A DNA stretch of 64,000 nt from Cyathus striatus (taxonomy: Eukaryota > Basidiomycota > Agaricomycetes > Agaricales > Nidulariaceae): the NCBI GenBank assembly GCA_025738555.1, contig JAOVFP010000001.1:4960001-5024000 (forward strand). The letters are read 5' to 3'. Position 1 is the stretch's first letter, and each line of letters begins with the position of its first letter. The position numbers and the translations under genes were made by a program. The notes beneath the pieces were generated by a model, which made no database searches, had not been told where the DNA came from, and worked only from the letters and a program-made list of their open reading frames with translations. This document shows positions 54,288-64,000 of the stretch, piece after piece.

Positions 54288-57200
54288 TTAAGAAATAGGA
54301 GTAGGGCCGGGCTTATCCGGATAGCGGGAGTGGAACTCTTCAATGATATCCGTAGCGTGTTCCAGTTCCGTGGCTGGAAGCCATGAAAACTCTTCATCTG
54401 TCCCTTCATACCCTAGCCAGCGTACGTAGTACCTCAGTTTGCAACGCAAACGACGATCCAGTTTAGAGTCCAATATTTCCGAGACCTCGTATTCAATATC
54501 ACCATCAACCTGGACAGGTGGTGGTGGAGGAATAATGCGATCTGGGATAGTATTTTCAGTATTGGGTTCAAGCATGGATACATGGAATACTGGGTGGACT
54601 GCACGAAATTGTTCTGGAAGGCGCAAGGTACGCGAATGCGATCCGGCAAGTGCGATGACTTCAAAAGGTCCTAGGAACTTTTCTGCAAGTTTCGGGATGG
54701 TCGGGTTGTCCGGAAGTACTCGGCTTTAACGTATACCTTTGTCCCGACAGGGAATGCGGGTGCGGGTTTGCGACGCGCATCGGCGGGTGTTTGATAACGT
54801 TTCTGCGCACTGAGTATTTCGGTCCGAAGCATCTCGTGAAGTTCCTCGAGGTTTACTGCGAAGTGCCGGGCACGAGCGGAAGTGAGATCACGTTCCGGAT
54901 GTATCGCAAGGTTCGGGTGATAACCCTTGTTTGCGTAGAACGGTGAAATTCCTGTGGTTGCGCTCGGTGCATTATTGTAAGCAAATTCAGCAAGAGGTAA
55001 GAGATCACACCAGTTATCCTGCTGGTAGTTGCAGTAGGCCCGAAGGTATTGTTCCAGAGTTTGGTTTGTGCGTTCCGTTTGGCCGTCGCCTTCGGGGTGA
55101 TAACCCGAGGTGAAATGTAAAGTGATGTCGAGGGCTGTACCGAGGAACGGAAGAAATGCGACACAAACTCGGAACCACGATCGGAAGTGATGTGTTCCGG
55201 GACTCCGTGCTTGGAAAAGACATGAAGTACAAATAGAAGCGCAAGGTCGGAAGAAGAGCAAGTGGTATGAGTGGGAATGAAGATAGACTGTTTGGAGAAA
55301 CGATCCACGATAACGAGTATAGAATCATACTTGGAAGCCGATGATTTTGGAAGTTGATCTATGAAATCCATAGATATTGAATGCCATGGGCGTCCGGGAA
55401 CCGGAAGTTGTTTCAGGGTTCCGTACGGGCGGTGGCGCTGTGGTTTAGAACGCATGCAAGTATTACAAGACTTACAATAGTCCTTTACAAACGTCCGTAT
55501 AAGCGGCCAAGTATATTCGCGTCGAATTAGCTCGAGGGTCTTGTTCTGTCCAAGGTGTCCTGAAAGCGGGTGGTCGTGTTTGTACTGTAAAACCCGAAGC
55601 CGAAGGGTTCCGGAGTCCGGAACATAGATCCGGTTATCTAGACGGAGGAAACCGTCCGGGGTTACAGTCCAACGATTCTCGGGAGTCCGCATTCGGATAA
55701 CTGCGACCGGGTCATTAGGGAGAGCTGATAATATGTCAGTATGTAACTGTTCAATGTCCATGATGATACTAGCGCGAAGAGCAGGTACAATAAGTGAGGT
55801 TGCTCGGAGAGAAGTGATAAGCTGTTCCTGGGTGAACACTGGACGATAGTTATGCGGATTGACCTTAGCGTAGTCGCTATCCCCCTCTTTAGGGTAGACG
55901 TCCCATCGTCTAGTCAGAGCATCCGGCTTCGCCCCGAGTTTTCCGGGTCGAAAGCGGATCACTAGATTGAACTGGGAAAGATACTCGGACCATCGGGCTT
56001 GTCGTCGGGACAAGATCTTGGTTGTGGAAAAGTATTCCAAGTTCTTGTGGTCTGTGACGACATCGATGGGTGAACCGGAACCTTCCAGGTAATGACGCCA
56101 GACTTGGAATGCTTCGAAGATAGCAAGCAATTCCTTGTCATGGGTGTCGTAGTTTAGCTCGGGAGGTGTAAAGGTTCGTGAGTGGAAAGCGATAGGGTGA
56201 ATCTCGCCATCATCGGAAACTATAGACAGGATAGCAGCCAACGCGTAATCCGAAGCGTCGGTTTCCACGATGAGCTGCTTGTCGGGAACCCAATGGGTAA
56301 GAATGGGTGCCGACGTGAAAGCGTCCTTAAGTTCAGTGAAAGCGGAACGGCATTTTTCCGAGAAGTTCCACGGATTACCCTTCCGGGTAAGGCGGGTGAG
56401 CGGAACAACTATGTCGGAATAGTTGTATATAAAACGCCGATAGAAATTAGCGAACCCAAGGAAGGATTGAATGTCTTTTACTTTCCTTGGTTCCGGCCAT
56501 TCTTGAATAGTCTTCACCTTTGTTGGAGACATGGTGAGACCGTTGGGCGATAGTATATATCCGAGATATTCCACAGATTCGAGTGGAACTCACACTTATC
56601 CGCGCGCGCGTACAACCCGTGCTTCCGGAGTCGACGCAAAACTTCCCTGACATGTTGGCGATGTTGCGCAAGGTTATCAGAGTATATAAGGATGTCATCC
56701 AAATAAACTATGACGCACACATCAAGAAGGTCTTTGAAAACATCGTTCATGAAGCGTTGGAAACCGCGGGTGCATTGGAAAGTCCGAAGGGCATGACTAG
56801 CCATTCAAAGGATCCATAGCGAGTCCGGAAAGCGGTTTTCCATTCATCGTCTCGGCAATGCGGACCAGGTGGTACGCATGACGCAGGTCGATCTTGGTGT
56901 AGATACGGGCGCGACGGGGACTGTCGAGCAAATCTGAAATGAGTGGCAAAGGATAACGATCCTTTTTAGAAATAGCGTTCAACCCGCGGAAATCCACACA
57001 AAGCCGAAGCGATCCGTCCTTCTTGCGGACAAAAAGGACGGGAGCTCCGTGCGGAGAGCGTGAAGGTTGAATAAATCCGATCCGGATATGTTCATCGATG
57101 AATTCCCGAAGAGCGGAAAGCTCGGATTGGGAAAGGGAATAGATCCGACCTACAGGAGGTGAAGCACCTTCTTCTAGGTTGATCTTTAAGTCGTAGGGAC

Positions 57201-57990
57201 GGTGAGGGGCAAGTGTATCTGCCCGGGACTTGCTAAATACATCAGCAAACTCGTGATACTCAGACGGTATTGAAGAGAGATCCGGAGCTTCCTCTGGATT
57301 GAGGGCAGCGGCGGAAGCGACAGCACCAAGCTGGATACGGAAAGTCTGTGCTCCCTCTAAACGGCATGCACGCGAGAAGGCGGCACCGTTTATTAGCGAA
57401 ATGCTAGGAGGAGGTGGCAGAGACTCATCAGAGGTGACCGGAGATGGATCCTCGGAAGCGGAACCTGGTTCCGAGATCCCGGATTTGAGCGGAAGTTGCT
57501 CGGAAGTGTCTGGAGTCCGGAATGTTAATGAGCCCGATACCCAGTCAATCAACGGATTGAAGCGGGTGAGCCAATTGTATCCTAGGACTGCAGAACACAC
57601 GGAATCAAGAGGTGTCACATAGAGTTCAACTGTAATACATTCACCGGTAGGGAATAGTACAGGCAGTGTAATGAACTCGGTTATAACATGATTGGTGGTG
57701 CCATCGAAAAGTCTGAGAGCGATAGGTGGAGTAGGTGAGGTAGGAATAGCATGTGTCCGAACGAAAGATGAATCCATAAAACAATGGGTAGAACCCGAAT
57801 CGACTAGAGCGCTATATGAAACTGTACAGGGTGTAGGGAGAGCATGGATGGTACTACAAAGTGGAATATGAAGGGCATTGGGGTCGGAAAGAGCGGAAGC
57901 GTTGAGTCTTACCTGCATCGGCTGCGCACAAGGGGGAACAACGCGGTCCTCGGCTTGTGTGGTGTCCAGAGGACCGCTCCCTATTTTTCG
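54288..57990 (-). pseudogene. pol: Family C pol (protease, RT, RNase H, integrase, chromodomain)
   Basis: From VRKIGSGPLDTTQAED: protease [71 protein letters not shown] and [18 protein letters not shown], RNase H IVETDASDYALAAILS and DTHDKELLAIFEAF, integrase HDHPLSGHLGQNKT, CKSCNTC, SMDFIDQLP, ITSDRGSEFVSHFFRS and YHPEGDGQTERTNQTLEQ, chromodomain LRYYVRWLGYEGTDEEFSWL. One-base shifts lie near 56845, 56785, 56575, 55150 and 54705. Apart from these every catalytic residue is present and there are no premature stop codons from point changes. Confidence 0.92.
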
Positions 57991-59490
57991 AACCCGAAGC
58001 CGGGTTGGAAAGAGGCGCGGACCTGCGGGTCGAGGGACCCGCAGAAGCCGACGTAGGAGCCGAAGCGGATATTCCGGATGCCCGGGCTCTAGCCGCGGAA
58101 GAGGCAGAGCGGGGACATTCTTTGGCGCGATGCCCCGGATTACCGCAGAACAAGCATAGATTGTTGTCCATGCGACGCTGACGTTCTTGTGGCAAAAGTT
58201 TGCCATCTCGACCAACCTTGTCATTCAATTCCGGCCTCCGCTGTTGGGGAGGCTGCGAGGAACGAGGTGGGTGACTACCAGCACGGTGGGGATAGCTCGG
58301 ACGGGGTGCATATTGGCCCGAAACGAGGCGGGAAGGCGCCGGGGTGACTGCGGGGCGGTTTGTAGTAGCTCTAACAGAGCTATCCGGAACCCGCGGACCC
58401 CGAGGCTGGTGGGATTCCCGCGTACGCTCGGACTGGCGTTCCCAGTACCGACTATCGATCCCTTGAGCTAGTTTAATCATCCCGCGCTTTGTGGTAGGTT
58501 TCCCAACATGAGAGATCTCATCCTTAATGCGACCCGGAAACCCGGAATAGAGTCGGTGGCATAAGGACTTATCATCCCAGTCGGTGCGCTGTGCAAGCCT
58601 GTTGAACTGTACAAGATACTTGGACAGTTTCTGTGAATCCTTCATAACGAGGACATCCAGATCATTCTCGGCATCCCCTTCCGGGTTCGCTAACCCGAAG
58701 TTATCCTCTAGCATGACGACGAAAACCTCCCAAGAGTGAAGGAACTCATCATCAGCATAGGGATTGGAGAGGGTCGGCATAACGAGCTGAAGCGCGGTAT
58801 CCCGAAGATATGCGAGAGCGAAGTTGACCTGGGAATGTCCATCCGAGTATTGGGAAGGATTATTCCGGAAGTAAATTTGGCATTGAGTAATGAACTGCTC
58901 CAACTTCTCAGCACTGGAACCGTCAAAAGTATCTGGCTTTTGAACGTTGCGTTCCCGACGTGTTCCCGATGTACCCGGGCGGATTCCGCAACTCTCAAAA
59001 GAGCTTCGGCAAGCCGGTCTTCCCGGGAGTGGCGCGCAAGAGGTGTGCGCCTGGGATTGTCGACATCATCCTCATCACCATCATCCCCTGAGTCTGAGGA
59101 TGGTGGAGACGGAGGATTGGGCTGAGAAGGAGGTGGAGGTGGCGGTCCAATGGTACCACCATCGGAGCCGTGACCCTCGGGAGTGTCCCGTTCCGCTGCG
59201 ACTGTACCGTATGGCGGTGGAGTGCCATCCGGAGGAGCCTGAGCGGATCCGAGGTTCCCGGCTGCAGGAACAGAAAGTAGCTGAGCGGAAGTCGAGGGTG
59301 GACCCAGGAAAGTAGCACTAGGAGGTGGTGCTGGGCTGGGTGTAACCCGAGACGGTGTAGAAGGTAGAGAACCTGAAGTACTCCTTGGAGGCTGTTGCCT
59401 CGTAGCTGCACGGGTGGCACGAGCACCCACAGCATTGGTATGACTAGCGGTATGCGCTGTGCGAGTAACCGAAGTCCCAGTTGGAGCCAT
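57980..59490 (-). pseudogene. gag: Family C gag
   Basis: Starts MAPTGTSVTRTAHTASHTNA at 59490. Pro/Ser-rich N-terminus (GPPPPPPSQPNPPSPPSSDS), shift near 58925, then capsid (KLEQFITQCQIYFRNNPSQY, SQVNFALAYLRDTALQLVMP, YLVQFNRLAQRTDWDD) and the CCHC knuckle CLFCGNPGHRAKEC. The A-run at the gag end has 5 A (57984-57988) where A and B2 have 6, so gag runs on past its expected stop here. Confidence 0.9.
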
Positions 59491-59526
59491 GATAAAGAGA
59501 TATCCAAGGTATCAGTATTCGTATAC

Positions 59527-60292
59527 TGTTACGTACCGATTCTCTTCCTGCTTAGAAGTGGTTGCGAAGACACCCGGAGGGTGTGGGAGAACTATAACGG
59601 AAACCCGAAGTGAGTACGGGTGCGGAAACGTAGAGCGGGAGTGCGGAAAGAACCGTGGCTTCAGCTTGTGTGCTGCGCCGCCTGGATATCCCCAGGGAAT
59701 GGTTCGTATTTCGAGTAAGATGATATGTAACAAAGGAAGACGTTCTAGAGTATAAGAGAAGGCTTCGCCACTACACTAGGTAGCGGGAGAGAAACCCGAA
59801 GGAAAACCCGGAGCGGGTTTCGGAACTTAGAGTAGGAAGAAAGTGTACAGAGTTGATACGAATACTGAAGACTACCTATTACAACTGGAAGACTACTTAT
59901 ACTAAGTAGGAACCTGTAGATACGAATGTAGAAGTATTATACAAAGGACAAGTCAAAGGAGTAAGTAGGAAATGAAGTCTTGGCAAAGCGGAGTAGGGGC
60001 GCAAATGACGCGCTCAGAATGAAGAATAAGGAACTAATCTACAAAGGCCATAATGAAACGTATAAGTAGGAATGGAAGAGAGGAGTAATAGAATGATGAC
60101 GCGGTGAGGCCGTCATAAGAGAAAGTACGTATCCGAAGTATCCGATAGAAAACCCGACGGGTTCCGGGTACGTTCCCGGGCGGGAACGTCGGGAAGTGTA
60201 AACCCGAAGCGGGTACGTTCCGGGAACGGACCGGGTATGTTAGAAGGTCACGTGGGAACGTCGGCACGATGTATCCGGACATGGATATAACA
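59527..60292 (-). repeat. 5' LTR of family C element
   Basis: 766 bp, identical to 52690-53454 except for one extra C (GGTTCCGGG versus GGTTCGGG) as far as I can read. Confidence 0.95.
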
Positions 60293-60443
60293 ATCGTCTC
60301 AGAAGTCCCCAATGAATCAATTAGGATGCATAGAGTGAAACAGATACCACATGATAAGAAGGGCAGAGGGTTTTCGGTGGGCACCCTGTCCTGGCTTTCC
60401 CATGCTCCCTCCCTGCACTTCCCCCACTCCAGTGATAGCTATA

Positions 60444-61096
60444 ATGGACACTCAAGCCAAAAGATTTTGGTCCATTCAGTTATTCAGATGGTCATATTTG
60501 CTTCTTTTGGTCTATTCAATTCTTTCAGGTGCTTTTGGATTGCACTTCGTTGGACTTGCTTTTGTGAACTCCATGATTGCTGTGCGGAACATTCACAAAG
60601 AATCTACGCAGAGATTTACCACTAACAGAAACCTCCATGCCAATGATAAGGTAGACATGTGGAACGCGATGAAGGAAGTGGTTAACAAGATGGGTGCAGG
60701 TGCCACTGCAGGATGTTTAGCCTGCTTGGGATTGTTATCATATGTTCTTTTTTCTTACTCCATTAGTAGATGTGCTAATGTTATTTTAGTTCATGTTTAC
60801 AAGCAGATTTGCTTCAAGGAAAAATATCCATTACTCCGTTGGCCAGAGTACTCTACTTTTCATCACTATGGATATTTGCATTTGCGCTTTTCCTCTTTGC
60901 AGTCCAATGGGTATTATCCCTATTTCTACAATACCATGCAACACTCTTTAATTATGTATGTCCTTCAGTGCTATTCTTACTTACATTTTACATTAACTAT
61001 TAAACCATTCTGTAGTACATATATGAGGGGAGGTTATGGCATGTATTTAAACTTTTGATTCTTCTTGTCTCTCCCTATATAAGTCTACTTCAGTGA
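60444..61096 (+). CDS. Small multi-span membrane protein, three exons
   Basis: Start MDTQAKRFWSIQLFRWSYLL at 60444. Introns 60766-60806 (GTAGAT...CAG) and 60956-61015 (GTATGT...TAG, branch TTAAC) keep the frame and give 183 residues. Hydrophobic segments: about residues 18-42 (LLLLVYSILSGAFGLHFVGL), 88-108 (CLACLGLLSYVLFSYS), 122-150 (YFSSLWIFAFALFLFAVQWV) and a weaker one at the C-terminus (LLILLVSPYISLL). The loop between the first two is polar and basic (NIHKESTQRFTTNRNLHAND). I know no named family. No stops or decay, so it looks functional. The 41 bp first intron is short and is the least sure point. Its 5' region is split by element C. Confidence 0.62.
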
Positions 61097-62109
61097 GTTG
61101 TGATATGAGTTATGATGTTTTTTGGTAGCTAATTACACATAGGGGAGTAATTTTATACACATCTGCATATTTCATTCAAAAGCAAGAATCCCCCTTAAGA
61201 CTCTGGTCTGACATTAAGCTGATACATGTTGTTATTGGGGTTTCTTCCATCACACCTCTTATGAATATGTTTATCATTTCTTCAGTGATATTGGAGATCT
61301 TTTTGTTACCTAGTTACCATACTTTTTTGAATCCCCCCCAGAATCCCCCCCAGAATCAGTAACTTCTGTATCTAATCTGTATCTTGATTCCTTTCCCAAA
61401 GTGGGAATTTTGGCCATTTAATCTCTTGATATTGTAATATGTGTGAATATAAGTATCCAGAGCGAAAGAAGTGTATGATTAGATAGAAGTAAGAACACTC
61501 AGTTTTCATATAGTGTAGAGACAACTTTGTATTACCCAATATACATAGTTATCAGCACTTTTCTATCTTTAGATGCTCTGAGAACACGCATCAGTGACAC
61601 GCTCTACCTTTGAGGAAGAGGTGACAAACAATAATTATAGGGCATATGTTTTTAAAAATGGCATATACATGAATTCTAATATGTAATAGTACCTATGTAT
61701 CAAGAGAAAAATTCCCACTACCTTTTAAGGTAAGTGGGTCTTAAGGGACTCTTGACATCCTGAAAAGGCAATTTTGAGATCTGACTTTGGGATCTCAATC
61801 TGATTGGTTCTTGCTGTGATCTCAACCTGATTGGCTCCTGCCACTATTGAAACCAAAACTATTCAAAATGCATTTAGTACACTTATGAATTGGACCACTA
61901 TTTCAATCAAATGTTATCAATTGAAAATCCTACTACTATGTAATCTTATTTTGTATTTATTTCCCATCTTCCTTGCTTCTATCTTGAACTGTGTGTTATC
62001 TTTACTTGTCCCTTATCTCTGACTAGCTAAAATAAATCCCCATTTTGCAATGTGTGTTGCATTCCTTTGCTATTTAACTTGATTAACTTTCATAACCTAC
62101 AGCCCTTTC
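61097..62109. other. Intergenic, with a tandem ATTGG promoter-like repeat
   Basis: AT-rich. Near 61784-61836 two 26 bp units GATCTCAAYCTGATTGGYTC carry CCAAT-box complements, about 270 bp before the next gene model. A short frame at 61831-62022 has no coding look. Confidence 0.45.
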
Positions 62110-62523
62110 ATGTCTCCTTCACTGTCTGTCACAACTTCTTCCAACCTTCTTCCACATGCAACACCTGAATTGAGCCATGTATGTTATATTCTTCTTAGTA
62201 ATATGTATGTTGTTTATTTCTCATTATAGTTTCAACCCATTGCTGGAAACCTAAAAGATTTATCACATATATTTATATCTATGCAATGTTTGAAATATGT
62301 TATGAATCTCCATGGAATTAGTACTAGTGCTAGCATTTATCCAGATATTAATGAGTTTCTAAAATATATCTTCTCAAGAGAATGTTTTTCAAATAACACA
62401 GCTGAACTTTGTAAATCATATTGTGCCCAATTCTTGTCTCCTTATCATTTGAATTACTATTTTATTGAAACTACTTATATGCAAAAAAGATCTGACTCAT
62501 TCATAGTCTCACTCTTTACATAA
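62110..62523 (+). CDS. Weak hypothetical gene, two exons
   Basis: MSPSLSVTTSSNLLPHATPE from 62110, intron 62179-62229 (GTATGT...TAG) joining in frame to FQPIAGNLKDLSHIFISMQC, then YPDINEFLKYIFSRECF and a TAA at 62523; about 120 residues. A second frame (62532-62780, PTLKKKELELIVSAHVIDIL) follows with similar composition and may be a further exon or a shifted continuation. No family recognised. Confidence 0.35.
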
Positions 62524-62780
62524 ACTGCTATATGTCTGTACCTGCTATTTCATATGAATCAGTTTCATCATTTATAAATAGCATTCCTACTCTGAAAAAG
62601 AAAGAATTGGAACTAATTGTTTCAGCTCATGTAATTGATATTCTATATGATTCATGGCATGTTGATGAACTTCAATATCAAATTATGAATCACCTTTGCA
62701 GTGGTTTGTGCTCAGCATCTTTGCAACAAATAACTTCCCAGTCAGAGTTATGTATTACAAAATATACTCAATACCACTAA

Positions 62781-64000
62781 TTCATGTTCAGTACTAATAC
62801 TTATTTTAAAATCTCTAAAATATTAATGAAGATAACTTATCATCCTTTTCTACTAAATATATTTCTTCCATGTTAAACAACTATGTGGCTTAACAAGTCC
62901 AAATTGTCCAGAGTATTTCCATTTGCTTTATTTTAATCTCATCTATCACAACCTGTTCCTTTCTAGACTTATGAACTTCATATCCACAAAATATGTGGGT
63001 TTTAATCTATTGCATCATTTACTGTATTTTAAATTTGTATTATTAATAAATATTCTCAATTCTCGTACCTGGCTGCATTGTTTATTTGGTAGGTAGTGGG
63101 TTTTGCCGCTAGACGGCCCTATTTTATATGAAAAATAGAGGGGTTTTCATAATTGCGACACCCCAAAGTTACGACACGAATTTTTCCACACTTGGAACTT
63201 CATAGTTGCGGAATACTATGGAGTAACATTCAGGGTGAATATACGTTTCTTTGTCGTTAACAAATTTCGAAACCAAATAATACTTAAGTGGACGTTCCAA
63301 AGTAGGCGAAGAAAGAGCCAACAACTCGCGGGGCCACAACACCATCAAGCGACGCTCGTCGCTAACGTCTCCGACGTACACTCAACAGGTGTACCAGACT
63401 TGTACCAAATACTTCTCTTCTCTCAGATACATATTATACGACTCATGGATATACAGTCACACTGACTTCGACTCATTATGTAACTTTGCGAAGCAAAATG
63501 TAAGCTTGAAATTAAATGCCAGCGACAGCCATCAAATTAGAAAATGTGTTACTCATACACAGTAACGAACGAAGCATGCATCTACACATCTTAAGGCAGG
63601 ACTGCAGGAAGTTTTACAGTTGTTTTACAGCCTGAAGCATTCAGCAAGTAAACTTCCGTTTTCACTAAGTTTTAACCGCATCTGTTGGCAAAGAGAGGAA
63701 GGTCTAACCTGGTCTAACATGAAAGTTACTCCCCTGGGCCTTGCGCCCGTCGGACCCGGACACGAAATCGCATATCGAAGGGCGTAAAAGCCAAGGAAGC
63801 CGAGCGGTTAGAGTTGCAGCCGCTTCTGCGGATAGATGTACGCCGAACCCGACGATAGCAGACATTCTTAAGCCTGGAGTAGCAAGGGCCGTCAAGACAG
63901 TTCTCCACGCTAAACACTGTCGGATTCATTCAACCGCTGTAGCAAATACTGAGATGTCACAGGAGATATAGTATCCGGAATTTGTGCCTAGAACTCCTTT
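62781..64000. other. Unassigned end region, CG-richer after about 63090
   Basis: 62781-63080 is AT-rich and empty. From about 63090 CG rises. A 70-codon minus frame (63381-63169: VLWPRELLALSSPTLERP, LKYYLVSKFVNDKETYIHPE) has a plausible protein composition but no start context or partner exons. No known element ends seen. Confidence 0.35.

Larger units (their letters stand above)
52690..60292 (-). mobile_element. Family C Gypsy chromovirus, very young (minus strand)
   Basis: 7,603 bp, TGTTACGTACC to GGATATAACA, perfect duplication ATCGT (52685-52689 and 60293-60297). The two LTRs differ by about one inserted base in 765. CG-rich throughout. Gag and Pol are complete in content but carry several one-base shifts. 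There is no obvious counterpart of the antisense gene; only about 830 bp lie between pol and the 3' LTR. Confidence 0.95.

Noticed and set aside
63781..63850. tRNA gene
   Set aside because: An A-box-like GCCGAGCGGTTAGAG is seen, but I find no B-box, no closing acceptor stem and no CCA-compatible end.

Overview
The window looks like an Agaricomycete (basidiomycete fungus) chromosome segment made mostly of nested transposable elements. The signs are short 47-60 bp GT-AG introns with CT-rich 5' leaders, chromodomain Ty3/Gypsy elements, a hAT transposase, and a gene of the CxC5/CxC6 type that accompanies KDZ transposons in mushrooms. The genus cannot be told from sequence alone; an ectomycorrhizal, repeat-rich genome would fit.

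Layout. 1-3410: AT-rich flank, then a 15-unit palindromic-core tandem array that is one arm of a foldback-like element. 3997-9051: a low-complexity hypothetical gene, an acidic/basic protein gene with 51 Glu-Asp pairs, and a degenerate KDZ-associated CxC5/CxC6 gene. 9181-26450: a decayed hAT transposase gene split by a solo LTR (family D, 12001-12690) and by an old Gypsy chromovirus (family A, 12973-26182). The reverse transcriptase of that chromovirus is itself split by a 5.0 kb foldback-like element (FB1, 16406-21438), which in turn carries a hAT-like non-autonomous element and a small solo LTR. 26689-48957: half of a second foldback element (FB2) hosting two stacks. Stack one is a family A solo LTR, holding a 277 bp TA-flanked MITE and a family C solo LTR, which holds a complete family B Gypsy element (B1, minus strand). 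Stack two is a MULE-like long-TIR element holding a second, nearly intact family B element (B2, plus strand). 49331-50330: remnant of a membrane-protein gene. 50842-52270: the 3' half of a mitochondrial aconitase gene, dead but with introns. 52690-60292: a very young family C Gypsy element (minus strand) sitting between a TATA box and a small multi-span membrane protein gene (60444-61096). 61097-64000: sparse, with one weak spliced gene model.

How the parts relate. Nearly every insertion can be dated relative to its host from target-site duplications: ATAGC, GTATG, ATAGG, GAGCA, ATCGT, CCAAT, GGGAAATAC and TA. All three Gypsy families share a chromodomain-ended Pol, a zinc-knuckle Gag, a conserved A-run at the gag/pol junction, a shared polypurine-tract context, and a 20 bp core near the 3' end of the LTR that is conserved although the rest of the LTRs is not. 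The most unusual feature is a spliced gene on the opposite strand between pol and the 3' LTR in families A and B. It encodes a coiled-coil, basic protein with two Cys triads resembling a Zn2Cys6 cluster. Older copies differ from younger ones mainly by CG to TG or CA changes. The same change has removed substrate-binding arginines from the aconitase fragment, so a CpG-directed mutation process appears to act on repeats and duplicated genes here.
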